Shown here: one piece after another, positions 27,483 through 35,596 of the stretch
Layout: every line of letters starts with the position of its first letter
Numbering within the stretch: position 1 is the first letter of the stretch
DNA from: Desulfovibrio piger
GTDB taxonomy: Bacteria > Desulfobacterota > Desulfovibrionia > Desulfovibrionales > Desulfovibrionaceae
Length of the DNA stretch: 64,000 bases
Assembly: GCF_951793255.1 (NCBI RefSeq)
Contig: NZ_OX636706.1
Span: 827,001-891,000, forward strand
Reading direction: 5' to 3'
Made by a program: the position numbers and the translations under genes
The notes under the pieces: model-generated
The model's database searches: none
Seen by the model: the letters and a program-made list of their open reading frames with translations, nothing else
Told to the model about the DNA's origin: nothing

Positions 27483-28763
27483 CTAGCGCAGGTCGGTGAC
27501 GCGCTTGGACTTGCTGAAGGTACGGGGCAGGCTGGCGTGGTCGGCGAGTTTCACGGCCACGCGGGCCAGCAGGGACTTGTGCAGACGCTGTTCCAGCGCG
27601 GCCACCAGCTGGGCATCGCCGCCGGAGGTGGCGCCCTGGGCGCGTTCCACGGTCAGGGTCATGTGGTCCAGCGAGCGGTCGTCGCGGGTCAGTTCCACAT
27701 GATATTCGCCGCCCAGTTCGGGGAAGGCGCCGATGACGTCCATGATCTGGCCGGGGTAGATGTTGACGCCGCGGTAGATGATCATGTCGTCGGAGCGGCC
27801 GAGGATGCGGTCATGGCGGGGCATGCTGAGGCCGCAGGGGCAGTCGCCGGGCAGCAGGCGGGAAAGGTCGTGGGTGCGGTAGCGCAGCAGGGGCACGGCC
27901 TCCTTGCGCAGGCTGGTGACCACCATCTCGCCCACTTCGCCTTCGGGCACGGGCTGCAGGGTCTCGGGATCGAGGATCTCGATGATGAACATGTCGGCCC
28001 AGTAGTGCAGGCCGTTGTGCTCGTCGCAGTCGATGGCCGTACCGGGGCCGTACATTTCGGTCATGCCCGCGATGTCATAGCTGCTTTCCAGACCAAGCTT
28101 GCTCTCGATGGCCAGACGCATCTTTTCGCTGCGGATCTCCGAGCCGCAGATGACCTTGCGCAGCTTGAGCTTGTCGCGGATACCGGCGCGCTCCACTTCT
28201 TCGGCCAGCAGCAGGGCCATGGAGGCCGTAGCGCCGAAACAGGTTGAGCCCATGTCGCGCAGGAGCTGCAGATGCATCTCCAGGTTGCCGGGGCCCACGG
28301 GGATAGTGAGCATGCCGAAGCGCTCGCTGCCCAGCTGGAAGCCCGCACCGGCCGTCCACAGGCCATAGCCCACGGCCACCTGCATGCGGTCCATGGGGGT
28401 CAGGCCAGCCATCTCGTAGCAACGGGCCATCTGCAAGGTAAAATTATTCACGTCATTGGCCGTGTAGGCCAGGATCTTGCGCTTGCCCGTGGTGCCGCTG
28501 GAGGCATGGATGCGCACCACTTCCTCTTCGGGCACGCAGAGCAGGGGCAGGGGATAGCCTTCGCGCAGGTCTTCCACGTCCACGGTGGGCAGACGGCGCA
28601 GATCGTCCAGCGAGGTGATGTCGTCAGGCGTGACGCCACAGGCTTCCAGACGTTTGCGGTACTGGGGGGACTTGAAAGCCTGGCGCACGGTGAAGCGCAG
28701 GCCTTCCAGCTGCTGGCGGGCGATCTCTTCGGGAGAAAGCCGGGGGATGAAACGGTGAGTCAT
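27483..28763 (-). CDS. paaK: Phenylacetate-CoA ligase-type adenylate-forming enzyme
   Basis: 426 residues, ANL superfamily. The AMP-binding motif is HASSGTTGKRKILAYT (about residue 86), with YGPGTAIDCDEHNGLHYWAD in the middle and YRTHDLSRLLPG and GRSDDMIIYRGVNIYPGQIM near the C-terminal hinge. It activates an aryl or indolyl acid to its CoA ester; in sulfate reducers such enzymes often act with aromatic amino-acid oxidoreductases, which are not adjacent here. Start ATG at 28763 with AAGGAG nine bases before. Confidence 0.9.
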   Translation of the reverse strand: MTHRFIPRLSPEEIARQQLEGLRFTVRQAFKSPQYRKRLEACGVTPDDITSLDDLRRLPTVDVEDLREGYPLPLLCVPEEEVVRIHASSGTTGKRKILAYTANDVNNFTLQMARCYEMAGLTPMDRMQVAVGYGLWTAGAGFQLGSERFGMLTIPVGPGNLEMHLQLLRDMGSTCFGATASMALLLAEEVERAGIRDKLKLRKVICGSEIRSEKMRLAIESKLGLESSYDIAGMTEMYGPGTAIDCDEHNGLHYWADMFIIEILDPETLQPVPEGEVGEMVVTSLRKEAVPLLRYRTHDLSRLLPGDCPCGLSMPRHDRILGRSDDMIIYRGVNIYPGQIMDVIGAFPELGGEYHVELTRDDRSLDHMTLTVERAQGATSGGDAQLVAALEQRLHKSLLARVAVKLADHASLPRTFSKSKRVTDLR

Positions 28764-29056
28764 GGAACTGTCTCCTTGAGATCATGGACCGTGGCAACAG
28801 GGGCCACAGGGGGCCGCCGGGACACATCGCCGCAAGGCGGTATCCGCCTGTGCCGGAGCGGCAAACGGCGAATCCCTTTCCGGCCGGGAACGGCCGATGC
28901 GCCCGCCACAGTTTGCCGCCCGTCATTGTGCGCGTTTTTGTCCCAATGGGCAACAGGGAGAGAACAGGCGTGGGGAAGGGGCGCTCACGCGCTGTGGGGT
29001 GCCCCTATGAAAATGGCCCCGCGCCCCTCCGCATCACATTCCCCAACAGGAGGACA

Positions 29057-29845
29057 TCACAGTCCGGCGGGACGGGGCGCCACGGGCAGCAGGCCTTCCA
29101 GCTCGATACCGGCAGGGCTCACCGAGGCGCGGTAGGGATAGATCTCCACCCCGGCATCCATCGCCTCATAGAACAGGGCCGCATAGGCGGGGTCCACCAC
29201 GTCCGCCGGGCCGAAGCAATGGCCGTCCGGGCGCTGCACCAGATAGAACATGGCCGCGCGTTCGCCGCAGCGCACGATGTCCATGAGCTCGCGCAGATGC
29301 TTCTGACCGCGCTCCGTGGCCGCATCGGGAAAGCAGGCCACGCCGTCTTCCACCATGGTCACGTTCTTGCATTCCACCCACAGCGGCGGCAGATCCGGCC
29401 CGGTGAGGCAAGCATCCAGGCGGCTCTCGCCGCGTTTGGCCTCCCGGCGGCATTGCGTGTATCCGGCGGCAAAGGCCAGCCGCCCGGCATGGAAGGCAAC
29501 CTCTATCATGCGGTTGGGCACGCTGGTGTTGACGCCCACCCAAAAGCCACGGCCCAGGGCGGAGCCATCCGCGCCTGCCTCCCCGCCGGGCAGGGACGGC
29601 ACGGCCCGCTCGGCCAGCCAGACGGCCTCCTGCGTGTAGGGCAGCTTGCGCGCCGGATTGGCCGCGGGCGAGGCCAGCAGCGGGGCCCCGGCCAGGGTCA
29701 GGCCCAGCATGCTGCCGGAATTGTTGCTGTGGACCCAGACGTTCTGCCCGTCCAGCAGCATCTCCACACTGAAGCGCTTGTAACGCCTGATGAAACGCCC
29801 CACCACACAGCCTTGGGGAAGGGGCAGCAACGGTGTTTTTTCCAT
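29057..29845 (-). CDS. sfsA: SfsA family protein
   Basis: 262 residues. Conserved blocks are visible: [26 protein letters not shown], the nuclease-like [19 protein letters not shown] with Glu and Lys, then [13 protein letters not shown] and [15 protein letters not shown]. coli SfsA was described as a DNA-binding sugar-fermentation stimulator, and the fold resembles a nuclease; the biochemical role is unsettled. Start 29845 with AAGGATG upstream. Divergent from the aminotransferase gene. Confidence 0.93.
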   Translation of the reverse strand: MEKTPLLPLPQGCVVGRFIRRYKRFSVEMLLDGQNVWVHSNNSGSMLGLTLAGAPLLASPAANPARKLPYTQEAVWLAERAVPSLPGGEAGADGSALGRGFWVGVNTSVPNRMIEVAFHAGRLAFAAGYTQCRREAKRGESRLDACLTGPDLPPLWVECKNVTMVEDGVACFPDAATERGQKHLRELMDIVRCGERAAMFYLVQRPDGHCFGPADVVDPAYAALFYEAMDAGVEIYPYRASVSPAGIELEGLLPVAPRPAGL

Positions 29846-29985
29846 GGATCATCCTTAAAAGGGACACAGGGCCGCGGGGAGGGGCCCTCGTTTACAGTCA
29901 GATATGAACCTGATACGCTATTGCGCCGTGACCGGAGCGGGCGCGCCGCAGTCCGGCCACTCCTATTCCAGGCAAGGAGCACCCT

Positions 29986-31164
29986 ATGCAGATTTCCGAA
30001 CGTGTGCGCACCATGAAGCCCTCGCTGACCCTCAGCGTCAACACCCGCGCCATGGAGTTGCGGGCCCAGGGCATACAAGTCACCAGCCTGGCCGTGGGCG
30101 AGCCGGACTTCCCCACCCCCAAGCATATCTGTGAGGCCGCCAAGGCCGCCATCGACACCAATTTCTGCCGCTACACGGCCGTGCCCGGCATCCCCGAGCT
30201 GCGGGCCGCGGTGGGCGGTTACTTCAAAAAATTCTACGGCGAGGACATCGCCCCCGAATGCACCATCGTTTCCGCCGGCGGCAAGCATGCCCTGTACAAC
30301 TTCATGCAGGCCTCCATCAACCCCGGTGACGAAGTGCTGCTGCCCGCCCCCTACTGGGTCAGCTATCCCTACACCATCCAGCTTGCCGGCGGCGTGCCCG
30401 TCATCGTGCAGGCCTCGCTGGAACAGGGCTTCAAGGTCACGCCCGAGATGCTGGACGCCAAGTGCACCGACAAGACCAAGCTGCTGGTGCTCAACACGCC
30501 CAGCAACCCCACGGGTGCCGTCTACAATGCCGAAGAACTGGCCGCCATCCTGGACTGGGCCGACAGCCGCGACGTCTACGTGCTGACCGACGAGATCTAT
30601 GACCAGCTGGTCTTCGCTCCGGCCAAGATGGCCAGCGCCGTGCACCACTTTGCCAAGAATCCCGAAAAGGTGGCCATCCTCAACGGCGTTTCCAAGAGCT
30701 TTGCCATGACCGGCTGGCGCGTGGGCTATGTGGTGGCCCACCCCGAGATCATCAAAAAGATGTCCAGCATGCAGGGCCACTGCACGTCCAACATCTGCTC
30801 CATCTCGCAAAAGGCCGCCCTGGCCGGCCTTACCGGTCCCCTGGATTTCCTGGGCGAGATGCGCAACGCCTTCCAGCGTCGCCGCGACCTGGCCATGGAC
30901 ATCATCAACGGCTGGGACTTCGCCTCCTGCCCCTGTCCGGACGGCGCCTTCTACCTGTTCGTGGATGTGCGCAAGTGCTTCGGCGGCACGGTCAAGAACT
31001 CCACCGAGCTCTGCACCTGGCTGCTGGACAAGGCCCGCGTGGCCGTGGTGCCCGGCGCCGCCTTCGGTGACGACAACTGCATCCGCTTCTCCTACGCCGT
31101 CAGCGACGACACCCTGCGCGACGCCCTGCAGCGCATCGGCGACGCCCTGTCCCAGCTGCGGTAG
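29986..31164 (+). CDS. Class I/II aspartate aminotransferase
   Basis: 392 residues, PLP-dependent. The N-terminal SLAVGEPDFPTP loop, N-x-P motif (LNTPSNPTGAVY), PLP-anchoring TDEIYDQLVF and the catalytic lysine in NGVSKSFAMTGWRVGY all match the Ib-type aspartate aminotransferase subgroup. It interconverts aspartate/2-oxoglutarate and oxaloacetate/glutamate. ATG at 29986 preceded by AAGGAG. Proximity to threonine synthase suggests an aspartate-family amino-acid link, as inference. Confidence 0.9.
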   Translation: MQISERVRTMKPSLTLSVNTRAMELRAQGIQVTSLAVGEPDFPTPKHICEAAKAAIDTNFCRYTAVPGIPELRAAVGGYFKKFYGEDIAPECTIVSAGGKHALYNFMQASINPGDEVLLPAPYWVSYPYTIQLAGGVPVIVQASLEQGFKVTPEMLDAKCTDKTKLLVLNTPSNPTGAVYNAEELAAILDWADSRDVYVLTDEIYDQLVFAPAKMASAVHHFAKNPEKVAILNGVSKSFAMTGWRVGYVVAHPEIIKKMSSMQGHCTSNICSISQKAALAGLTGPLDFLGEMRNAFQRRRDLAMDIINGWDFASCPCPDGAFYLFVDVRKCFGGTVKNSTELCTWLLDKARVAVVPGAAFGDDNCIRFSYAVSDDTLRDALQRIGDALSQLR

Positions 31165-31174
31165 AGGATGTTTC

Positions 31175-31251
31175 TTGAGGGGAGGGGGACCCCCTTCCCT
31201 CAAACTCCCCTTCCCCAGCGCGCTTTATTGGAAAGGAAATTTCCTTCCCAT
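31175..31251 (+). repeat. Dispersed palindromic intergenic repeat, copy 5 (shortened stem)
   Basis: TTGAGGGGAGGGGG with a two-base loop and CCCCCTTCCCTC, then AAACTCCCCTTCCCCAGC and GCGCTTTATT. The loop-proximal part of the stem is missing compared with other copies. A second small palindrome (GGAAAGGAAATTTCCTTCC) follows. It starts 10 bases after the aminotransferase stop. Confidence 0.8.
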
Positions 31252-31400
31252 AAAAAGCGCTCCGATGAATGCCCGGCTGACCCGCCAAGCGGGAGGAGCC
31301 CCTCCGTTTTCATTTTTCATACCACTCAGACTCTTTTGCCCTTCCTGCCGGGGGACCGGCAACGGGGCACGGCCATCATGCCACGCCGGCCGCCATCCAC

Positions 31401-31490
31401 CCGGATAAAATGCATTTGGGGAGGGGTGGGGGCCCGGGGGAGGGGAGGCCCTTTTCGCATGGGCAAAAGGGCCTCCCCTCCCCCGGAAAA
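31401..31490 (-). repeat. Dispersed palindromic intergenic repeat, copy 6
   Basis: A perfect 22-bp stem (31434-31455 with 31465-31486) and nine-base loop. On the minus strand the tail reads GGCCCCCACCCCTCCCC then AAATGCATTTTATCC, matching copy 2. It faces copy 5 and is antisense to both neighbouring genes. No gene seen in the rest of the 31252-31595 gap. Confidence 0.85.
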
Positions 31491-31595
31491 ACGCCGCCTG
31501 CTCCTCCCCCGTCCCTGCCTGCCCTCTCGACAAGTCACGGGAGAGGATGGTAAAAAACTCCTTTCCTCATCCTGTCCCTGCAAGGAGATTATCCC

Positions 31596-33041
31596 GTGTG
31601 CCAGAGTGATTTTCCCGCCTATCGCGGTCAGATGGAATATGTGTGCCTGCACTGCGGCCAGCGTTACCCCGGTGACAGCCTGCTCTACACCTGCCCGTCC
31701 TGCGGCGGCGTGTTCCTGCTGGAAAACACCAAATTCGACGAACTGAAACAGCGCAGCGGCGCGGAATGGCGCGAGATCTTCGACCGCCGTGCCTCCACCC
31801 GCAGCACGGCCCTGCGCGGCATCTTCCGTTATTATGAACTGCTGGCGCCCCTGCTGGACGAGGAAGACATCGTCTACCTGGGCGAAGGGCTGACCCCCAT
31901 CGTGGAAGCCGCTCCGGCCCTGCGCGACCGTGTGGGCGTGCCCTTTGCCTACAAGAACGACGGCCAGAACCCCAGCGCCTCCTTCAAGGACCGCGGCATG
32001 GCCTGTGCGTTCAGCTATCTGAAATGGCTCTGTCGCCGCCACCAGTGGGACGAGGTGCTGACCGTCTGCGCCTCCACCGGTGATACCTCCGCCGCCGCGG
32101 CCCTGTACGCCTCCTATGTGGGCGCGCCCCTCAAGAGCGTGGTGCTGCTGCCCCACGGCAAGGTGACCCCGCAGCAGCTCTCCCAGCCCCTGGGCAGCGG
32201 CGCCACGGTGCTGGAACTGCCCGGCGTGTTCGACGACTGCATGAAGGTGGTGGAGCATCTGGCCGAGAATTACCGCGTGGCCCTGCTCAACTCCAAGAAC
32301 AGCTGGCGCATCCTGGGCCAGGAATCCTACGCCTATGAAGTGGCCCAGTGGTACGGCTGGGACGTGTCCGGCCTGTGCATCTTCGTGCCCATCGGCAACG
32401 CGGGCAACATCACGGCCGTCATGTCCGGCTTCCTCAAGATGCTGGAACTGGGCATCATCACCAGCCTGCCGCGCGTCTTCGGCGTGCAGAGCGAACACGC
32501 CGACCCCGTGTACCGCTACTATGCCGCGCCCAAGGACGCCCGCGTGTGGCAGCCCGTGACCGTCACCCCCAGCGTGGCCCAGGCCGCCATGATCGGCAAC
32601 CCGGTCTCCTTCCCGCGCGTGCAGCGCCTGGCCGAGAAGTTCATCGAAAAGGGCGGCGAAAAGGCCTTCCAGGTGGTGCAGGTGACCGAACAGCAGATCA
32701 TGGACGCCATGATCGTGGCCAACCGTCACGGCCACATCGCCTGCACCCAGGGCGGCGAATGCCTGGCCGGTCTGGTCAACGCCCGTGCGCTGGGCCTGGT
32801 GGACGATGACGAACACGCCGTGCTGGATGCCACGGCCCACGCCCTCAAGTTCTCCGGCTTCCAGGACATGTACTTCAACGACAGCTTCCCCGAAGCCTAC
32901 GGCGTCAAGCCCCAGGCCGAGCTTTCCAACAAGCCCGAACTGCTGCTGCCCGAAAGCGCCCGCGAAGGAAAGGACGTGGCCACCTTCGCCCGCATGGGCG
33001 CCGATGCCGTGGTGGCCCGCCTGGGCCTGAGCCGCAAGTAG
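31596..33041 (+). CDS. thrC: Threonine synthase
   Basis: 481 residues, PLP enzyme converting O-phosphohomoserine to threonine. The N-terminus has a zinc-ribbon-like pair (YVCLHCGQRYP then YTCPSCGGVFLL). The PLP lysine lies in KNDGQNPSASFKDRGMA, followed by CASTGDTSAAAALYASY and FVPIGNAGNITAVMSGFLK. Start is GTG at 31596 with AAGGAG eight bases before; no better ATG exists in frame. Ends at a strong terminator. Confidence 0.94.
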   Translation: MCQSDFPAYRGQMEYVCLHCGQRYPGDSLLYTCPSCGGVFLLENTKFDELKQRSGAEWREIFDRRASTRSTALRGIFRYYELLAPLLDEEDIVYLGEGLTPIVEAAPALRDRVGVPFAYKNDGQNPSASFKDRGMACAFSYLKWLCRRHQWDEVLTVCASTGDTSAAAALYASYVGAPLKSVVLLPHGKVTPQQLSQPLGSGATVLELPGVFDDCMKVVEHLAENYRVALLNSKNSWRILGQESYAYEVAQWYGWDVSGLCIFVPIGNAGNITAVMSGFLKMLELGIITSLPRVFGVQSEHADPVYRYYAAPKDARVWQPVTVTPSVAQAAMIGNPVSFPRVQRLAEKFIEKGGEKAFQVVQVTEQQIMDAMIVANRHGHIACTQGGECLAGLVNARALGLVDDDEHAVLDATAHALKFSGFQDMYFNDSFPEAYGVKPQAELSNKPELLLPESAREGKDVATFARMGADAVVARLGLSRK

Positions 33042-33065
33042 CCTCCGGCTCCTCCGCAAAACGTC

Positions 33066-33100
33066 AAAAGCCCCTTTCCCGACGGGAAAGGGGCTTTTTT
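33066..33100. terminator. Terminator between thrC and the acyl-CoA synthetase
   Basis: AGCCCCTTTCCC pairs with GGGAAAGGGGCT, with AAAA before and TTTTTT after. Both flanking genes converge here. Confidence 0.92.
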
Positions 33101-33119
33101 CATGGCAGACAGATGTGCG

Positions 33120-34820
33120 CTATTTGGCGGTCTTGGAGTCCGGCTCGGCCATGGCTTCGGGCCAGCGCTCGGCGGCCATCTCGCGCAGCTTGAATTTCTG
33201 GATCTTGCCGCTGGCGGTCAGGGGGAAGCCGTCCACCACGGCGATGTAGCGCGGGATCTTGTACCAGGCGATCTTGCCGCGGCAGAAGGCGCGCACGTCT
33301 TCGGGCGCCACGGGCACGTCGGGCCGGGCGATGATGAAGGCGCCCACTTCCTCGCCATATTTGCGGCTGGGCACGGCCACCACCTGGATGTCCAGCACGC
33401 CGGGCATGCCCATGAGGAATTCCTCGATCTCGCGCGGGTAGACGTTCTCGCCGCCGCGGATGATCATGTCCTTGATGCGGCCGGTGACGCGCACGTAGCC
33501 GTCCTCGTCCATGGTGCCCAGGTCGCCGGAATGCAGCCAGCCGTCAGGGCTGATGGTGCGGGCCGTCTCTTCGGGCATGTTGTAGTAGCCCTTCATGACG
33601 TTGTAGCCGCGGCACAGGATCTCGCCCACTTCGCCGCGCGGCAGTTCCTCGCAGGTCTCGGGGTCGCCGATGCGCACCTCGATGCCGGGCATGGCGCAGC
33701 CCACGGTCTCGCAGCGCAGGTGCAGGGGGTCGTCGGGGTCGGACTGGGTCATCACCGGCGAGCCCTCGGTCAGGCCGTAACAGATGGTGATGTCCTTCAT
33801 GTACATGTCTTCCACCACGCGCCGCATGAGCGGCTCGGGGCAGACGGAACCGGCCATGATGCCCGTGCGCAGGCTGGAGACGTCGAAGCGCTTGAACATC
33901 TTGTGCTCCAGTTCGGCCAGGAACATGGTGGGCACGCCGTACAGGGCCGTGCAGCGCTCGCTGTCCACGGCGGCCAGCACATGCAGGGGGTTGTAGGCTT
34001 CGAGGATGACCATGCAGGCCCCGTGGTTGACGCAGGCCGAGACCCCCAGCACGCAGCCGAAGCAGTGGAAGAGCGGCACGGGCAGGCAGACGCGGTCCTC
34101 GTCGGTGAAGCGCTGGTTGCGGCCGATCCAGTAGCCGTTGAGGCCCACGCCCACATGGGTCAGCATGACGCCCTTGGGGAAGCCCGTGGTGCCGGAGGTA
34201 TACTGCATGTTGATGGCGTCCCAGGGGTCCAGGCTGTCCTGCCGGGCCTGGTACTCGGCATCATCGGTCATGACGGACATGGACAGGATCTCGGGCACGG
34301 AATACATGCCGCGATGCTTCTCCGCGCCCAGGAAACAGACGCGCCGCAGATGCGGCAGGCGCGCGAAGCTGAGCCGGTCGCGGCTCTGGTAGCGCAGCTC
34401 GGGGGCCAGAGTGTAGAGCGTGTCGATGTAATCATGGTCGCGCAGGCTGTCCATGATGAAGATGTTCTCGCACTCCGACTGGTTGAGCAGGTATTCGAGC
34501 TCGTGTTCGCGATAGTTGGTGTTGACCGTGATCAGGATGGCCCCGATCTTGGCCGTGGCGAACTGCAAGGTCACCCAGTAGGGCACGTTGCTGGCCCAGA
34601 CGGCCACCTTTTCCCCTTTCTGCACGCCTAGCGCCATGAGTCCTTTGGCGAACAGATCGACGGTATCGGCAAACTCGCGCCAGGTCTGGCGGTAGTTGCG
34701 GTCGGCATAGACGATGGCTTCCTTGTCGGGGATGCGGGCCACCGTCTCGTCCAGGATCTGGCCAAGGGTCTTTTCACGCAGTTCGAACAGCGCCTGGCGC
34801 TGGCGCACTTTCTCGTCCAT
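33120..34820 (-). CDS. AMP-binding acyl-CoA synthetase
   Basis: 566 residues, ANL superfamily. The adenylation P-loop is MQYTSGTTGFPKGVMLTH (about residue 206), then CYGLTEGSPV, GWLHSGDLGTMDEDGYVRV, GRIKDMIIRGGENVYPREIE, and the C-terminal catalytic lysine in LTASGKIQKFKLRE. It activates a fatty or related carboxylic acid with CoA. Start 34820, with AGGATGATCC upstream. It lies 68 bases downstream of an XRE-cupin regulator on the same strand, which probably controls it. Confidence 0.92.
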   Translation of the reverse strand: MDEKVRQRQALFELREKTLGQILDETVARIPDKEAIVYADRNYRQTWREFADTVDLFAKGLMALGVQKGEKVAVWASNVPYWVTLQFATAKIGAILITVNTNYREHELEYLLNQSECENIFIMDSLRDHDYIDTLYTLAPELRYQSRDRLSFARLPHLRRVCFLGAEKHRGMYSVPEILSMSVMTDDAEYQARQDSLDPWDAINMQYTSGTTGFPKGVMLTHVGVGLNGYWIGRNQRFTDEDRVCLPVPLFHCFGCVLGVSACVNHGACMVILEAYNPLHVLAAVDSERCTALYGVPTMFLAELEHKMFKRFDVSSLRTGIMAGSVCPEPLMRRVVEDMYMKDITICYGLTEGSPVMTQSDPDDPLHLRCETVGCAMPGIEVRIGDPETCEELPRGEVGEILCRGYNVMKGYYNMPEETARTISPDGWLHSGDLGTMDEDGYVRVTGRIKDMIIRGGENVYPREIEEFLMGMPGVLDIQVVAVPSRKYGEEVGAFIIARPDVPVAPEDVRAFCRGKIAWYKIPRYIAVVDGFPLTASGKIQKFKLREMAAERWPEAMAEPDSKTAK

Positions 34821-34888
34821 GGATCATCCTCATATACCGCGCGGGAGCGCGGGCTGTGTACGCAAAAGGGCCGGGGAACGACGGAAGG

Positions 34889-35461
34889 CTACGGCGTGTA
34901 GGTCACAGCCAGCAGCTGGGCCGGGTCGTCGCCGTGCGCGCCCACGTAATGGGGCACGATGGAGTTGTAATAGATGGTCTCGCCGGCCTTCAGGTAATAG
35001 GTCTCGCGGCCGTAGACCACCATCAGCTCGCCCTTGAGTACCAGGATGAATTCCTCGCCCTGGTGCGAGATGGTCTTCCGCTCTTCGTCCTTGTCGGGAT
35101 AGATCTCGATGAAAAAAGGCTCCATGTTGCGGTCGCTCTTGCCCTTGCCCAGCGCCTGATAGATGTAGCTGGAACGGGGGGTGCGGCCGGTGTGCATGGC
35201 GGGGTCCACGCTGCCCAGCTGGTCTATGCGGGAAATGATGGGATCGCGGGTGAACTGGTCATCCAGGAAGGTGCCCAGACGGACGCCCAGCGAGCGGGCC
35301 ACCTTCTGCAGGGGGCCGATGGTGGGATATATCTCGTCATTTTCCATGCGTTCCAGAAAATTGACGGTCAGTCCCGTATTCTGTGAGAGGGTCTCAAGAT
35401 CCACGTTCCTTTCCTCGCGGAACGTGCGGATGCGCTTTCCGACACTGCTTTTTCCGGCCAT
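34889..35461 (-). CDS. XRE-family regulator with cupin sensor domain
   Basis: 190 residues. Residues ~7-62 form a helix-turn-helix XRE domain (GKRIRTFREERNVDLETLSQ, TGLTVNFLERMEN). Residues ~110-188 form a cupin (HQGEEFILVLKGELMVVYG then YYLKAGETIYYNS-VPHYV) with the usual His/Glu metal-site spacing. Such proteins repress or activate neighbouring catabolic genes in response to a small ligand. Start ATG at 35461 with AGGAG. It precedes the acyl-CoA synthetase, and the ligand may be an acyl or organic acid (inference). Confidence 0.9.
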   Translation of the reverse strand: MAGKSSVGKRIRTFREERNVDLETLSQNTGLTVNFLERMENDEIYPTIGPLQKVARSLGVRLGTFLDDQFTRDPIISRIDQLGSVDPAMHTGRTPRSSYIYQALGKGKSDRNMEPFFIEIYPDKDEERKTISHQGEEFILVLKGELMVVYGRETYYLKAGETIYYNSIVPHYVGAHGDDPAQLLAVTYTP

Positions 35462-35596
35462 GTCTGTCTCCTGTTGCAGCCTGTGCAGAAAAACCAAGGG
35501 TAAAAAGTGTTCTGAAAAATATCATAAAGTCTTATGGCCCCGCAAGGCGGCAGTCCGTGCGTAGCGCAAACGTCGAAAAAACGCTAGGCTCGTCCC

